From Climacteris rufus (taxonomy: Eukaryota > Chordata > Aves > Passeriformes > Climacteridae), in contig VZRZ01002681.1 of the NCBI GenBank assembly GCA_013398175.1, positions 20,072 through 84,071 on the forward strand: a DNA stretch of 64,000 bases, in the 5' to 3' direction. The notes beneath the pieces were generated by a model that ran no database searches, was not told the origin of the DNA, and saw only the letters and a program-made list of their open reading frames with translations. A program made the position numbers and the translations under genes. Position 1 is the first letter of the stretch. The number at the start of each line of letters is the position of its first letter. Below are positions 12,835 through 24,740 of the stretch, one piece after another.

Positions 12835-14749
12835 GAACAATGATTCTTAGGCATTCCCTTATGCTGGGTGTCCCATGCAGAGTTATTGGCAACCTTGTCA
12901 GTAGACAACTCATGCAATACAAATGTGTCCTCTCCCAAGAAACAGGTTGGTGGAGCTGGGTCAGAGTCTGTTCTGAGCTTGTATCAATGTATCAATGTAT
13001 CAATGTATGCGAAGAATGCCATGCCTGCAGGAAATTACAATGGTACTTGGCTACTGACAAGCGACAAAGACCTGAAGTAGCTGTCTTCCCACCTACTTCT
13101 CGACAGAACACTAACGTCAACATGATATACAGGGCCAGTTGTCACTACACAGCATCTTATCTGCCACTTAAGAAAGTAGCCTGAACAAAAGGTTAAGCAC
13201 CCAACTGAGATTAAGAGTCATAGTATCTTTTATATTTTATTTTTTTCCTCTAAGATTTCTTTCATGTCCACTATTTGAATATGCACGTGCATTTTCTGAA
13301 GATTGTTCACTGATTTCTTTCCAGTTAGACGAAAAGGTTAGAAATGCACTGTGGTCAGCTGCCTACTCTCCAACATGATTGGGATTACAAAGACGTACAG
13401 TTTTGTCATCACTCTTCACATTAACAGTGATATAAAAATTTCCTCTTAACCATAGCAGATGTTACTCTAAACAGCAGTAAAATCAATGTGGTACAGTTAA
13501 TCCTGATTTTCATCCTGACACTTACAATGATTTGTGATTTTCAAGTTTACACACACTGTAGAAAAATATAACAGAAGGAATCCCATTTACAACTATTTTC
13601 TATTACTGTAAACTTGCTAGCCTCTTATACCTCCATGATGAACTTGGAGACATTCTGAAAAGCATTTTTCAATCCAGCTAAAAGCAGCCCTTAGGCACAT
13701 TTTCAAGGCAGTTGTAAGATATCTTAAAATACTACGTTTACATTGCCTGCTGTTTTAATCATAAAAATCATAGAACATTTCAGTATTAAAATACTATTAT
13801 TAAAGAATATAATCTTTTTTTCCTGAGTAATATTTAAGCCTGGGGATGTTACAGTTTATTATAATTGATGCCAACTGAAATACCAGCATCAAGGCACATA
13901 GAAATTGTAGTTGCCTGTGTGTGACTAAATTCATTTTAAGATGTGGCAGATTTTTACCCACCCAGTATTAATAAAAATCTTCTGCGTTTTGACTTACTAG
14001 TATTCTTATGTTGAGGCCAACTTCTTCAGAGTGTACCAAGCTTACATGAATGTTGCTGAAGCTCAAAACAGGCAGATATCTTATAGCTGCAATAATGGAA
14101 TGTAAACAACTGTCTAAATACAACTGTATCCATGGTAGTTCTTCTGCCAGAGAAGAAAAAGAGGCATAAGATAGTAGGGTAAAAGATGAATGATTTGAAT
14201 TCTCTTGAGGACTAATGCTATTGTTTTATTTGCTGATAGATGGTCACCACTGTTAATTGCAGTTGAATAGGCAATGTCTATCTGTTCATTCCAGTACCAA
14301 AACACACACTTAAAAAGCACGTTAGGTACCTGAAAGTTAAAGACAGACCTTATGAAGCACCAAAGACTGGAACAGAAAGTGTAGGTGAAATCTGTGTTTA
14401 TCCAACCAGGACAGGCCTAAAGTTAAGTACTGGCAAAGAGCTTAGGCTATTTGAAGCTGAAGAATGGTATCACAAAGCAATGAAAGAAATAAGGAAGTAG
14501 TAAAATATTGGTAGAATAGTAGAGTCATTGCTGATTAAGTAGCAGTCAGGAACAAATTATCTTCCAGAGCACTGTCTGTTGTTATACCAAAGGCAGGGAA
14601 AGTATCATTATTATAAGAGACAAGAGCAAGCCAGCTTTGTTCTTGTTTTGGTTTGGTCTGGGGCTTTTTGTTTGTTTGCTTGTTTTTCTGGTTTGGTTAC
14701 TTTTTAATTCCCATGCCTCATTTTCTTCTTTTAATATCTTTCTACCTAG
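12835..14749. other. Unique-looking DNA with a small tandem repeat
   Basis: An 8-bp unit GTATCAAT is repeated three times near 12982-13005. No transposon or coding homology is recognised. The 114-codon frame at 12840-13184 has no recognisable domain. Confidence 0.5.
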
Positions 14750-14968
14750 ACAGTTTTCTAATTGCGTCACAGAAGAGATTCTTGCTCCTTTTATTGGAAG
14801 AAATCTTGAGGGGAAACTCTGAGTCTATGAGTCTTGGCATCTTTGACACTGTAAAACCCACCAGCAGCAAAATCTCATACTGGATAAAAACAAATTCCCT
14901 GGAGAACATCTGCAGTCACTATGTAGCTTGCCAGGGAAGTCAAATGTCTTTATCAGCAAAAGGGTCAG
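14750..14968 (+). other. Candidate internal exon, unrecognised
   Basis: A pyrimidine-rich tract ends in CTACCTAG at 14749, and a consensus donor CAG|GTAAGG begins at 14969. The 219-nt interval is a multiple of three and one frame is open right across it and beyond (14653-15018), reading for example SLGIFDTVKPTSSKISYW. I do not recognise the peptide. A perfect 8-base donor is expected roughly once per strand in 64 kb, so this is weak. The leading part of the surrounding frame (14653-14740) is a T/G-rich run and should not be taken as a signal peptide. Confidence 0.12.
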
Positions 14969-15552
14969 GTAAGGAAAATACTTATTACAAGGTAGGTTCT
15001 CCTAGAAACCAAGAGTAAAACAACCAGACTGAGAAAGCTGAACAATATGCTGACATGATTAACAGATTTTACTAGCAGTTCAAAATGTGTTTGACATTTT
15101 GGTAGTAAGAATAAAACTTAAAAATATTCTGACAAACTAAACTCTTCAATATTGTTCTGATAGATAACTATTTCGCAACAGCAAACCATGACTAGCAACC
15201 CTTTTGCTGTTCTCAGAGAAGGAAATAAAGAAGTTTGTATAGTTTAGACCTTCATCCTCCAAAATCTGACTACTATGACTGTACCGTATCTTGGGTTGCC
15301 ATATGTAGTTTCTTCAGTAAACCTTCAAGTCCTCTTTCTGACTGCCCTTGAGCTTTACCCATAGCACTTTACCTGTGCCATTATTAAGATGCCTCAGTCT
15401 TTGTCAAACTCAGTCAAGCTTTTATTCTTCTCCAGCACTTAATTTCATATCCAGAATTCTTAACATTCACTGCATCAAAAGTAAGATTTTTTTTTCAGAC
15501 TCTTTACACACAAGATTTCTTTCTATTGCAATGTGTACATAGTTGCTTTTTC
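14969..15552. other. Unique-looking DNA
   Basis: Nothing recognised; ordinary A+T-rich sequence up to the CR1 tail. Confidence 0.5.
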
Positions 15553-15553
15553 A

Positions 15554-15955
15554 CAGAATCATAGAACCATAGAATGGGTTGGATTGGAAGAGACTTTAAA
15601 GGTCATCTACCTCCAAAATCTTTCACTAGATCAGCCTAGTCTTCAAGGCTTGCAGGGATGGAGAGTCAACAGCCTCTCTGGGCAACCTCTTCCAGAGCCT
15701 CAACACTTTCACAGTAAAGAATTTCTTCCTAATACCTAATCTAAATCTACCCTCCTTCAGTTTAAGGCCACCATGCCTTGTACTATCACAACATGTGCTT
15801 GTAAGAAGTCCCCCTCCAGCTTTCCTGTAGGTCCTGTCTAGGTACTGAAATGCTGCTGTAAGGTCTCCCTAGAGCCTTCTCTTCTCGAGGCTGAACAGCC
15901 CCACCTCTTTCAGACTGTCTTCATAGGACAAGTGCTCCAGCCCTGGGATTACCTT
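15554..15955 (-). mobile_element. CR1 LINE 3' end
   Basis: Begins with ACAGAATCATAGAACCATAG (octamer tail, antisense), then TTGGATTGGAAGAGACTTTA, CCTCTTCCAGAGCCTCAACA and TTTAAGGCCACCATGCCTTG, which is the antisense of the ORF2 C-terminal coding region and short 3' UTR. The copy runs to AGTGCTCCAGCCCTGGGATT. It abuts, with no obvious spacer, a CR1 ORF1 fragment of the same orientation (next entry), so the two are best read as one internally deleted or template-switched CR1. Confidence 0.92.
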
Positions 15956-16560
15956 ACAAGTGAATTGCCTACCACTACAACCCTTCTTTTCTTCCTTGTG
16001 GAAAGAAGGTGAAAGCTTTCTGGCAAAATATCTGGTGGAAAGAGACCTTTCTTCTCAACATCCATTGATTGTCTTATCACACCCAGAGCCCCATACCTAT
16101 TCTGCAGAGGCACCTGGAAGGGTAACATGAGCAAGGAGATCTTTCACCTGTCATCACCAGCAAGGACTTGCTTTCATTCACCTAGTCTACTACCTTCAGT
16201 CTGGCAGGTGGAGGTTACATGATCCTGGGTTTCCTTCTGGTCTCTGTTCCTGTTTAAGGGAGGCTGGAGGCTGGATCCTGGTCTGTCTCCTCCTCAGAGC
16301 TCCTGATACTTCTTAACCTTTCTACCTCATCTTTTATCTCTGCCACCAGGCTAAGGAGATATTTCACCTGGTCGCACCGAACACAACTTTCATCTCTACT
16401 GCTCTCTGGTGTCAGTGGCAAGCTTGGGCACTCCCTGATGCCTGAGACCTGCTTGGATGCAGGGTCTGTTTGTGTCACCACATTCATTCTGGTGAATCCC
16501 AAGGACATGGCTCCCCCCAAGCAGTTACCATACCTGAACTCCTCCCAAGACGCCAATGAT
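15949..16560 (-). pseudogene. CR1 ORF1 fragment (zinc-binding, coiled-coil and start of esterase domain)
   Basis: The minus strand carries two frames that together resemble the N-terminal part of avian CR1 ORF1. The upstream frame (16556 to 16254) contains a Cys pair, ESCVRC, followed by the amphipathic segment LLSLVAEIKDEVERLRSIRS, the usual N-terminal arrangement. The downstream frame (16134 to 15949) reads ...RYGALGVIRQSMD... and ends in KKRRVVVVGNSLVR, the start of the SGNH/GDSL-type esterase domain known in CR1-like ORF1 proteins; here the GDSL block is GNSL. ORF1 stops exactly there and the CR1 3' end follows. Everything from the rest of the esterase domain through most of ORF2 is missing. 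A frameshift separates the two frames, so nothing is translated intact. Confidence 0.8.
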
Positions 16561-16795
16561 CACCAAATCTTTGCAATGCCAATCCCACTTGCAAGAGCTG
16601 CCAGGTCCTGGTGAGTCTCTTGGCTCTTGCTCAGAGTTCCCTGATTGCAAGAACACCTTGCCAGTTCTAGTACCCAAGCCCAAGAATTTATGGCCGCCGT
16701 TGCTGTTGTTGTTGCTGCTCCCTTCACTGACTGAGCCTTCTGTCTTTTCAGTTATTGGAATGTGTGTTTTAAAAACCAAATGGCCATAGTGCACA
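16561..16795 (-). mobile_element. Probable CR1 sequence upstream of the ORF1 fragment
   Basis: This stretch continues directly upstream (minus-strand sense) of the ORF1 fragment and remains GC-richer than the flank until about 16795, including a short GTT/GCT run near 16697-16712. It probably represents CR1 5' UTR or ORF1 leader, but I cannot match it to a specific landmark. The 77- and 89-codon frames across it are not supported as genes. Confidence 0.35.
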
Positions 16796-18641
16796 TTTCA
16801 TATTCCTGTACTCATTCCTGTATAGTAATGGAAAATCCCACTGACTGTAGTTGAAACCTACATCGTTACATGCACTTCCACCACGACTACTGGAAATCTT
16901 CATAAAATATGTCCTCATTTTCCTACTTAAATGGCAAGTTATTTATGGATTACACAAGCAGAAATTTCTTGACTCTCAGTATACAGCCTATTTGTTGAGA
17001 TCCTGAAAATATTAAATTGTCTTAATTGACTGGGTATTTCATTATAAAACAACCAATGACTTGCTAAATTGAGAAAAATGCAAAAAATCCTATTAACAGC
17101 CATTACTAAAATACTGAAATAGTATCTCAAAAGATTTCTAAACCATAGACTTGGAATCTATATTGAGAAATATATTTTAAAGATTCAAACTCAGGTCTTC
17201 AAGTGTAATGCTATTGAGCACAAACTCATCTGACAGTAAGAAACAAATTAAGGTGACACAAAACAACAGCAATGCTAATTATGACTTTCAAGTTCATAAA
17301 TTAAGCCTATTCACTTCTTCAGAGACTCACAGTTTATACCTGGGCAAAACAGTTATGAGTCATAGAAAAGTTGAAGAGAAAGAAGGAAAACAGGGTTACC
17401 AAGAGACTCAATCACTTTTTGGAATCTAGCATCATCTGACAAGAAAGAATTAGCCAAGTTTTTTTTTTATACAACACAATCACTACAAAGTCTTCATTAC
17501 TTCTTTTGTTATTCAGCCTCAAGCTTTTTAAAGTTAATTATACTCATACATGTTATAAAGCTCATCAAAAATAACATTTATGTCAAGTCATAACTAGCAA
17601 TTAATAAAGCAAGTACTGCATAGAAATATGTATATATACTTAATGATGAGTATGGCCCACTTTTTGTGTGAGTCTAGAATCTGAGAATTCCTGCACATTG
17701 GTCACCTGAATTGGAAAGGTCTGTTGGGATATTTAACCCCAAAAAAAGCTCAGTACTAAAGTGTAGCTCAGATGACATAGTAAATCAGATAATATTTACA
17801 TAAGTGATTGTGTGTATATTTATAAAAATATATACAAGTATACCTATTTGAAGTGGATATAAGATTGTGAATACCTAAATGACATTAAATACATCATATG
17901 ATAGCAATTTACCCTGAAATATATTGTTCTACTAGGTTTCAAAGCTAAGATTATTCTGAAGCAAAATCCAATCACTTTCTGAGGAATAGATGTGTAAGTA
18001 AGGCAAATAAATCAGCTCTATTTCTGCCATAAGAATATTTCACACTAATTCAATTACAGTTTTGGTACTTGCTAATAGTGTTAGATAACACATCTAAAAA
18101 AAACAAATGCCTTTTTTTTTTTCATTTTCCTTAAAATAGTTACACACTTTGGAGTTTACATGGTTTGTAGAAGTTACTGTGACAGCTGGAAACAAGTCAC
18201 CAGAGTTGCACCATGGCAGACACAGAAGGGATCCTACTAATAGCAGACACAGGAGCCACATCACAAAACTCACTTGACTGAGGTTCTGAAGTTGGTTACA
18301 CTTTTTGAATGCTACAGTGCAGAGTGCTGAGGTTGGTCACTCACGTTGACAGAAATATCTGATCTATGGAGGTAGATGTCTTGGTAGTACTAAAGGAAAA
18401 TATGGACGTATTGGAAATAAAAAATTAAAGTAAAAATGGGAAATCAGACGCTATCACAATTATTTGGAAAAGTTATGTTTTAGCCCGCTAAAGTTCCTCT
18501 CACTGATAATCATCAGTGTGTTATACACCTGTGAATGCAATTTCATTTCTCTGTAAGAGATATTCTTACCTGCCAAATCTTGTTTTCCCCTGTGCAAGTA
18601 CAAAACATGCATATTTTTGTGCTCAGCCAAGTGAGAAGCAC
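16796..18641. other. Unique-looking A+T-rich DNA
   Basis: No repeat family or gene was recognised. Short TATATA-rich runs occur near 17625-17640 and 17815-17840, and there are T homopolymers near 17459 and 18112. Confidence 0.55.
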
Positions 18642-18647
18642 TTTACT

Positions 18648-19195
18648 TGTCACATCCGGGGGGATGCCCAAGGGCTAATCAGGGTTGCGACCTCACTAGA
18701 GAAAGCATCTCACAAGGAAAGAGCCTTTCCAGGGGCCTTTGCAACTTCTCCGGAGCGACTGGTGGTCTCAAAGAGTGTAGCCACTTTGGCTAGAAGTGGT
18801 TTCAGCTCGTAGTGATTCAGCTCTTTGTGAGATCAGCTCAAATGAGACCACCTGGGCAAGCCCAGGGACCGAGAGAGACGAGGGAGCCTTGCATGGTGAA
18901 TTCCACAAGTAAGCTTTATTCAGCTGTCCCTGTGAAGGGACCAGAGGCTAGGCTTGTCCCCAGCCCAGGGGTGCTCAGAGGGGGTTTATATAGGGAAGGC
19001 AGGGGTGGGATGGACACCAGTTAGCCAACAGGATACAGACTATTACCATAAAAGAAGCAAGGCGTGTTGGGGGTAACTTGTTGGTCACCATAAGTTTTAG
19101 GAGAGTTCTTATCTCTGGGGAGATTTGGCCCTCAGGCATCTCTCCTCCAAGGGAGTTCAGGGAGCTCCAGCACCAGGGGCTGGCAGCTCTCCACA
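18648..19195 (-). mobile_element. Solo LTR with exact 6-bp TSD (class II-type ERV)
   Basis: A 548-bp element opens TGTCACATCC and closes GCTCTCCACA on the plus strand (TG...CA ends), flanked by the perfect direct repeat TTTACT at 18642-18647 and 19196-19201. Six-bp duplications are usual for alpha/betaretrovirus-like (class II) ERVs. Polarity is minus: TATATAAA at 18985-18992 (complement), then AATAAA at 18915-18920 about 65 bp further downstream, placing the poly(A) signal within R. No internal viral sequence adjoins it. The overlapping frames (18516-18812, 18812-19024, 18975-19196) are shadows. Confidence 0.93.
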
Positions 19196-19201
19196 TTTAC
19201 T

Positions 19202-21118
19202 GACCACACCCTTGTGTGCCCTCAGTGCTGTCTAGGAAAAAAGATATCAATAGTCCTAAGCAAGACAAGTCAATATATGTCTTTTATAATATAAACCCAA
19301 GTTTATAATTAATAAATAGAATCATAGAATAATAAAAAATAATAAACTTATCTTACTGCTCTTCTTAGCTGATCAATAATTAAGGAAGTTTGATATGCTT
19401 GGGTAACAGAAAAATGGCAGAAACAGATTCTTGTTCCTATATTATAGATAGTTTCTGCAAATAGAAATAAAACTATGACAGTCCTTACCAAGTGCTCAGT
19501 CTAGAGGAAGAGAAGCAGGAATTCTATGATACTCCTACAGAAACACAGACTTAATAATGCTGCATAAGCAGTTTGTGATTAAACAGAGGAATGGACACTT
19601 CTCAATTGTGAGCTGGTAGTTTTCAAAAATGATTACTTATGAAAAACAAATCTTGACAACCAATTAGAAAAGTTACTGTAAAACAGTTTATTTTGAGCAA
19701 GCTTTGACAATAGTGTAAAAGACACTACGTCTACTCTAAATAGAGAAGTGTAATCATGAGGCTCTATTAAATAGGAAAACCCTTGAGGCATATTACAAAT
19801 GCTCCTTATACATAAACTGAAAAACTTATCAAACTTTTTGGTAATTGGTAACTAATGAAGAGAAAAAAAAAAAAAGAGACTGTTGATGAAGCAGCCAACA
19901 TTGATTTAGACAATCGAAGTGAAAGTCGGTTACCTTACCTCTTCAACACTGACTTGTTCTCTTTCACACTTCTCTCCCTCCCTGACATAATTCTACAAAC
20001 ATAATTGTACAAAACTGGAGATCAACACAAACTAGAAAGTTCAAGAACAGTTTTGATAAGAAACATTGTCTCTCTCTAGCACATAGTTGTTTTGCATACT
20101 TCCTTCTTCATTATCTGTTCAATTACTAAAAATTTTAGAGATCTTTCAAAATTATGCTGACCTAAATATGGGTCTTCAATTGGAAGAAACAGGTTTAGCT
20201 CTGTGTTTTGCCCAGTGTCCCATCTTCCCATATAGCTAACTCCAGAATTTATGCATAAATAAATGTATTAAATAAACTCATTTTTAATGTAGGTTTCTCT
20301 TATACTTCTTCAGCTACCCTGCCTAAGACTGCATAGTTCTTCTGTCGTTTGTAAATTTATTCAGTTGTGCGATGAAGCAGCTATAATTTCAGCAACTGTT
20401 CCCTCAATAAGCTCTGGCCCTCTGGGATAAACATGATGGATTCTTTTCTCCTCCTAAGAGGGGATGCAAACTGCAAGAAAAAATCTCTAAGGGACATCCT
20501 GACCAATAAGCACAAAATGGAGCAATGTGCCACCGTGAACTGTTTAAGCCAAAACTGACCTGCAATCAGAACAAGAAGTCCCTAAGGAGTCCACTGCAGA
20601 AAAGCAGCAACTGGTATTACAGAAACTGCAGATCTGCACAGAAAACAATGGCCAAAGCTGGCCAAGGATGACAACAGGTGCACATCATATGGGACCCACT
20701 GCTAGAACAGAGCTGTAGAGAACTGTTTACCTTTGGGAAAAACTGGAGAAGGAAAATCTTTCAGATGGACTGTCCCCATTAGAAACTCCTAAACTAATCT
20801 ACTGCTTAATATTTGAACAAAACGTAGAAATTCCTACATTTCAAAGTATTTACAACTCTTCCTTTTTGGCCATTTCTTAAATGTTTGTCATTTAGCTCTA
20901 CATTCTAATTCAACATTAAAATCCATAAACACTAAAGCCAGTCCAGCAGATTCTTATGAACCATGATGGGTTGCATTGACTGCACGGCTATTTGGAATGC
21001 ACCTAACACTTGGAATATAAGGCCCTCTGCATATAAAAATCTGTGTGTGTATGGGCCCTAAACAACCTGATCAAAAGTTGCCTGCTTGTGAACAATTATT
21101 ATGACCAGATAGTCAAAG
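19202..21118. other. Unique-looking DNA
   Basis: A short ATAGAATCATAGAATAATAA string at 19317-19336 resembles an orphan CR1 octamer tail, but no CR1 body follows. Nothing else was recognised. Confidence 0.5.
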
Positions 21119-21835
21119 AATCATAGAATTGTTAAGGTTGCAAAAGATCTCTGATATCATCAGGTCCAAATGTTGAATCAGCACTGGTGTGTTCACCATT
21201 AAACTATGTCCCAAAGTGCCACGTTCAGACATTTTTTTCTGAAGACTTCCAGGAATGGTGATTCTATCACTGCTCTCAGCTGCCTGTTCCCATACCTGAC
21301 CAGTCTTTCAGTGAAGAAACTTTTCCTAATGTCTAATTTAAACCTTTTCTGACGTAACTTTAGGCCATTTCCTCTTATCCTGTCACTTGTTACCTGTGAG
21401 AAGAAACCCATACCTCATCTTTCTATAATCCTATTTCAGGTAGTTGTATAGAGCAATAACGTGGCCCCAAGAGTCATTTTCTCAAGGCTAATCACTTTCC
21501 TAGTCCTGCTGGAACCACTATTGCTGATACAAGCTGGGAATCCACTGGCCTTCGTGCCCACCTGGTCAGTCTCATGTTCAGTTGCGGTAGACCAGCACCC
21601 CCAGGTCCTTTTCCACCAGGCATTATTCCAGCCACTCTGCCCCCAGCTTGTAGTGTTGCCTGGGGCTGTTGTGACCCAAGAGCAGGACTTGACAATTTGC
21701 CAATAACATTGGCCTCATCCCATTGATCCAGCCTATCCAGATCTCTCTGCAGAGACTTCCTACCCTCCAGCAGATCAACACTCCCACTCAACTTAGTGTC
21801 ATCTGCAAGTTTTCTGATTTCCATAAGTCCCTTTC
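21119..21835 (-). pseudogene. CR1 LINE 3' part with decayed ORF2 reverse transcriptase end
   Basis: Begins with the octamer tail AATCATAGAATTGTTAAGG. Going up the minus strand, the first frame (21411 to 21199) reads FFSQVTSDRIRGNGLKLRQK and continues with RFKLDIRKSFFTERLVRYGN, the C-terminal end of CR1 ORF2. The upstream frame (21824 to 21492) contains KLADDTKLSGSVDLLEGRK, i.e. the catalytic ADD of reverse transcriptase motif C, then LQRDLDRLDQWDEAN. The copy therefore covers RT motif C to the 3' end, about 0.7 kb, and is interrupted by frameshifts between the two frames. It is longer than the other CR1 tails here. Confidence 0.93.
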
Positions 21836-24644
21836 AACAAAAACTATTTTATGATTCTCTCATGTAAACATATGCACATATATATTGTGATAAATGCAAA
21901 AACTTTGTCTTTCAGAATTTAAAAGGTGATACATATTGTAATAATGATCACCCTGTAAGTAGACATATTTGAAGATATGGCAGAAAGAGAGGTGATGAGA
22001 GCAAATTGAATGATCAAGGTTGTAATTTACACAGATCATTCCAACTCCCAAATCATACTTAAAAATTTAATAAGCTTAGGAACAAAGAGACTCTAGAATG
22101 TGTAAGTTCACCATACAGAACTGAAGTCTGTCTGTCTCAGGTGAGACATGAAATACCTTGTGTTCAAGCACAGGAAATCTGTGAACGTCTACCTGAGTAA
22201 AGCTCTAAATGGTAATATGGAGAAATCCTGATTATTGACTGCAAAATGACAAAATGCAAAAGTATTCATAAAGGTTATCCTTTGTCCCTTGATGTAAAAG
22301 CAGCAGAGTTACTCATTATGCATAAAAGACTTGCACTCCACTGTGCTTTGGTGTCCTGTATCTATAAAGCTGAGCCATGTTGACCACTATGCTGCAGGTA
22401 TTGTAAAATACCAGATTGGAAAGGTCACTCATACTCTTAAAATAATCTCTGTTCATCATTTAGTGTTTCTCAAATTGAAAAATCCAGAAATTCTTCTGTA
22501 ATAATTCAGTTAGATATTTCTGTGAATGCAGTAGTTTTTGCCTAACTGAAGGGGCTAGGAGAAGAATTGGAGATTAAATAAAGCAATCTGAAGCTGAAAT
22601 CCTATTATGAATTCTATATAGGTATAAACCTAGAGTTTTGTATATGTCTAGTAAATTTCTGCTGCTATAGCTTAAATGTGAATTTCAGCAGGACAACACT
22701 CATCAGTATACAAACAGTGCAGCTGGAACTATTTCAGACAACACTTTTCACAGAGAATAAAGTAGATTTTAAAATAATGGTCAAGCATTATAAGACAATC
22801 CTCCAGCTATTACTAGTTAACTGTGCAATTTCTATTAATAGTTTTGAGTGGGAAATTTGGCAAACGTTCTTTATTTACTTTAGCATCCTAAGAGGATTTA
22901 AAGTAAATCTGAAATTATAAAAATGCTGTCAGCAGAGAAATACACACCAGAGGAGAATTCAGTGATCTGCTTAAAACCTAGCTTTAAACCCTTTTATTGT
23001 GCTTTTTTACTCCTACTTTGACCAACAAGGATTTGAAATAGAACCATGAAAATAGCATGTGGAGAAATGTAGGAATTCAAAGCTTACATCAAGGTAGTAA
23101 AAGTTCCTTTGATCTACCCTCAGGAGTTTGGGTTAAAAACAAAGTTTGTTTTTTATTCCACACCCCAGTTATACTAACAAAAAGTCACAGTGTTTGTATT
23201 TCATTTGTTCCTTTGTTCATCTATCCCTTTTCTCACTTTCACAATTTTTCTTGTTGTTGCTTTTTCTTCCGGAGAATGCAGTTACCTATGCTGGTTTCTC
23301 TCTTACTTTCCATTAATGGAGATACAATGCTTTGGTCAGTTCAGCATTATCTTATAAATCTTAGTTTGATTTTTGTGACAGAGTGTAGATTGTCTCTAAG
23401 CAAAACGCCAGGAATACCTTCATCCACTGCCAAATAGAGGTCAGAGCTGTCTCTTTTCATTGAGACCAAGAAAGGAGCAGCTCAAAGGTGAAGCACATTT
23501 CTTAAAAAGAGCTTAGATACACATGGCTATAATTCTTTATCTAGACACTGTTAACAAGCCTAAGGATTGCTTACAGAGCTAAAGAATCAGAAAATTTGGA
23601 TTGGGAAAAGAAAATTTTAAATTACTTCTGTAGAGATTTAAAAATTCACTTTGTTTTTAACCCAATATTGTGTGAGAAAAGAGTCAGGAAAAAATATAGT
23701 TATAATAAAAATATTAATATTCCCTGTATTATAGGAAAGTTGGCGATGTTGACTTCATTTTTATATTTGCTAACTAACTTCTATTTGCAGCTGCTTTGCA
23801 TAATGCAGAAAATGTATTGCACAGATTAACAATAAAGACTGATTTGTCCAATGTTACTTAAGAGAACAGGTCATGTTTGTCCTAAAAATGATCTGTGTCT
23901 TGTGTCGTAATCCAAACTAAAGATTAATTTTATTTGCTAAGAATGGGGGAAAAAAGAGAGCAATGGGTAAAAAAAGAATAAATGTCTTCTCCTCAGATGA
24001 AATCAGGTAATTTCAGTTTGGTTCAACTGTCTTCACCAGACAGGTGAAGGAAACCACTTAATTTTGTCTGGAAAACATCAGAGAATGCTCACGTTTTTCA
24101 TTTGTCTGCCAAAGTAAGATGGCAGCATTCTAAATCATCACAGCATTCCACATGCTCTGTGGTTAAAAGCTTTTCTGAAGACAATGCTGAGCTACACAAA
24201 TCCAGACAGACATCTGCTAAGACCAGATCCAAAATTTTGTGTCAGATCTATATCAGTGTAGGAGAATTTAAGGTTTTGTTTTGCTTAGCAATGAGTGCAT
24301 TAAATGGAGTACCCCATAATTCACATGCTCAAAGGAATGAGTCATCTGCATCTGGAAAAGATCAAATAGTTACATCTTAGTATACTGTTCTTTTGGGCAA
24401 GTATTGGTAAATATAACCCGCTATCAACATGTGCTTTCTAATTAAATTTTGTTCAAACACTGTTTAATTGTTATCTCCAAAAATCTGCATTGTAAAGGGT
24501 CATCTATACTCAAAAATATTACAGCATCAAAGAAAAAAAAAAACCACTCTTCTCCAAAAACACAGGAAAACAGACTGTCATAGCTTTGATAGTACAGCAG
24601 GCATATAAAAACTTAATAAAATCTAAATTTTAGGATTAGTAAGA
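21836..24644. other. Unique-looking A+T-rich DNA
   Basis: No transposon or gene recognised. The 126-codon frame at 23057-23437 is rich in Phe, Ser and Leu from T-rich DNA and shows no domain. Confidence 0.55.
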
Positions 24645-24740
24645 TCTTGATCTTGATCTTGTGGTCTTGATCTTGATCTTGTTGTCTTGAAACTACTTGA
24701 TTTTGAAAGAAGAAATCCCCTTTTGAAAGAAGAAATCAAC
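24645..24740. repeat. Two adjacent tandem repeats, each with a 20-bp period
   Basis: First, TCTTGATCTTGATCTTGTGG at 24645-24664 is repeated at 24665-24684 with one change (GTTG), built internally from TCTTGA hexamers. Sixteen bases later a different 20-mer, TTTTGAAAGAAGAAATCCCC (24701-24720), is repeated at 24721-24740 with two changes. The unit sequences are unrelated but the period is the same. Confidence 0.9.

Noticed and set aside
19317..19336. Possible CR1 at an isolated octamer-like tail
   Set aside because: Only about 20 bases match and none of the CR1 3' landmarks follow.
23057..23437. 126-codon plus-strand frame
   Set aside because: Phe/Ser/Leu-rich translation of T-rich DNA with no domain, splice context or recognisable homology.
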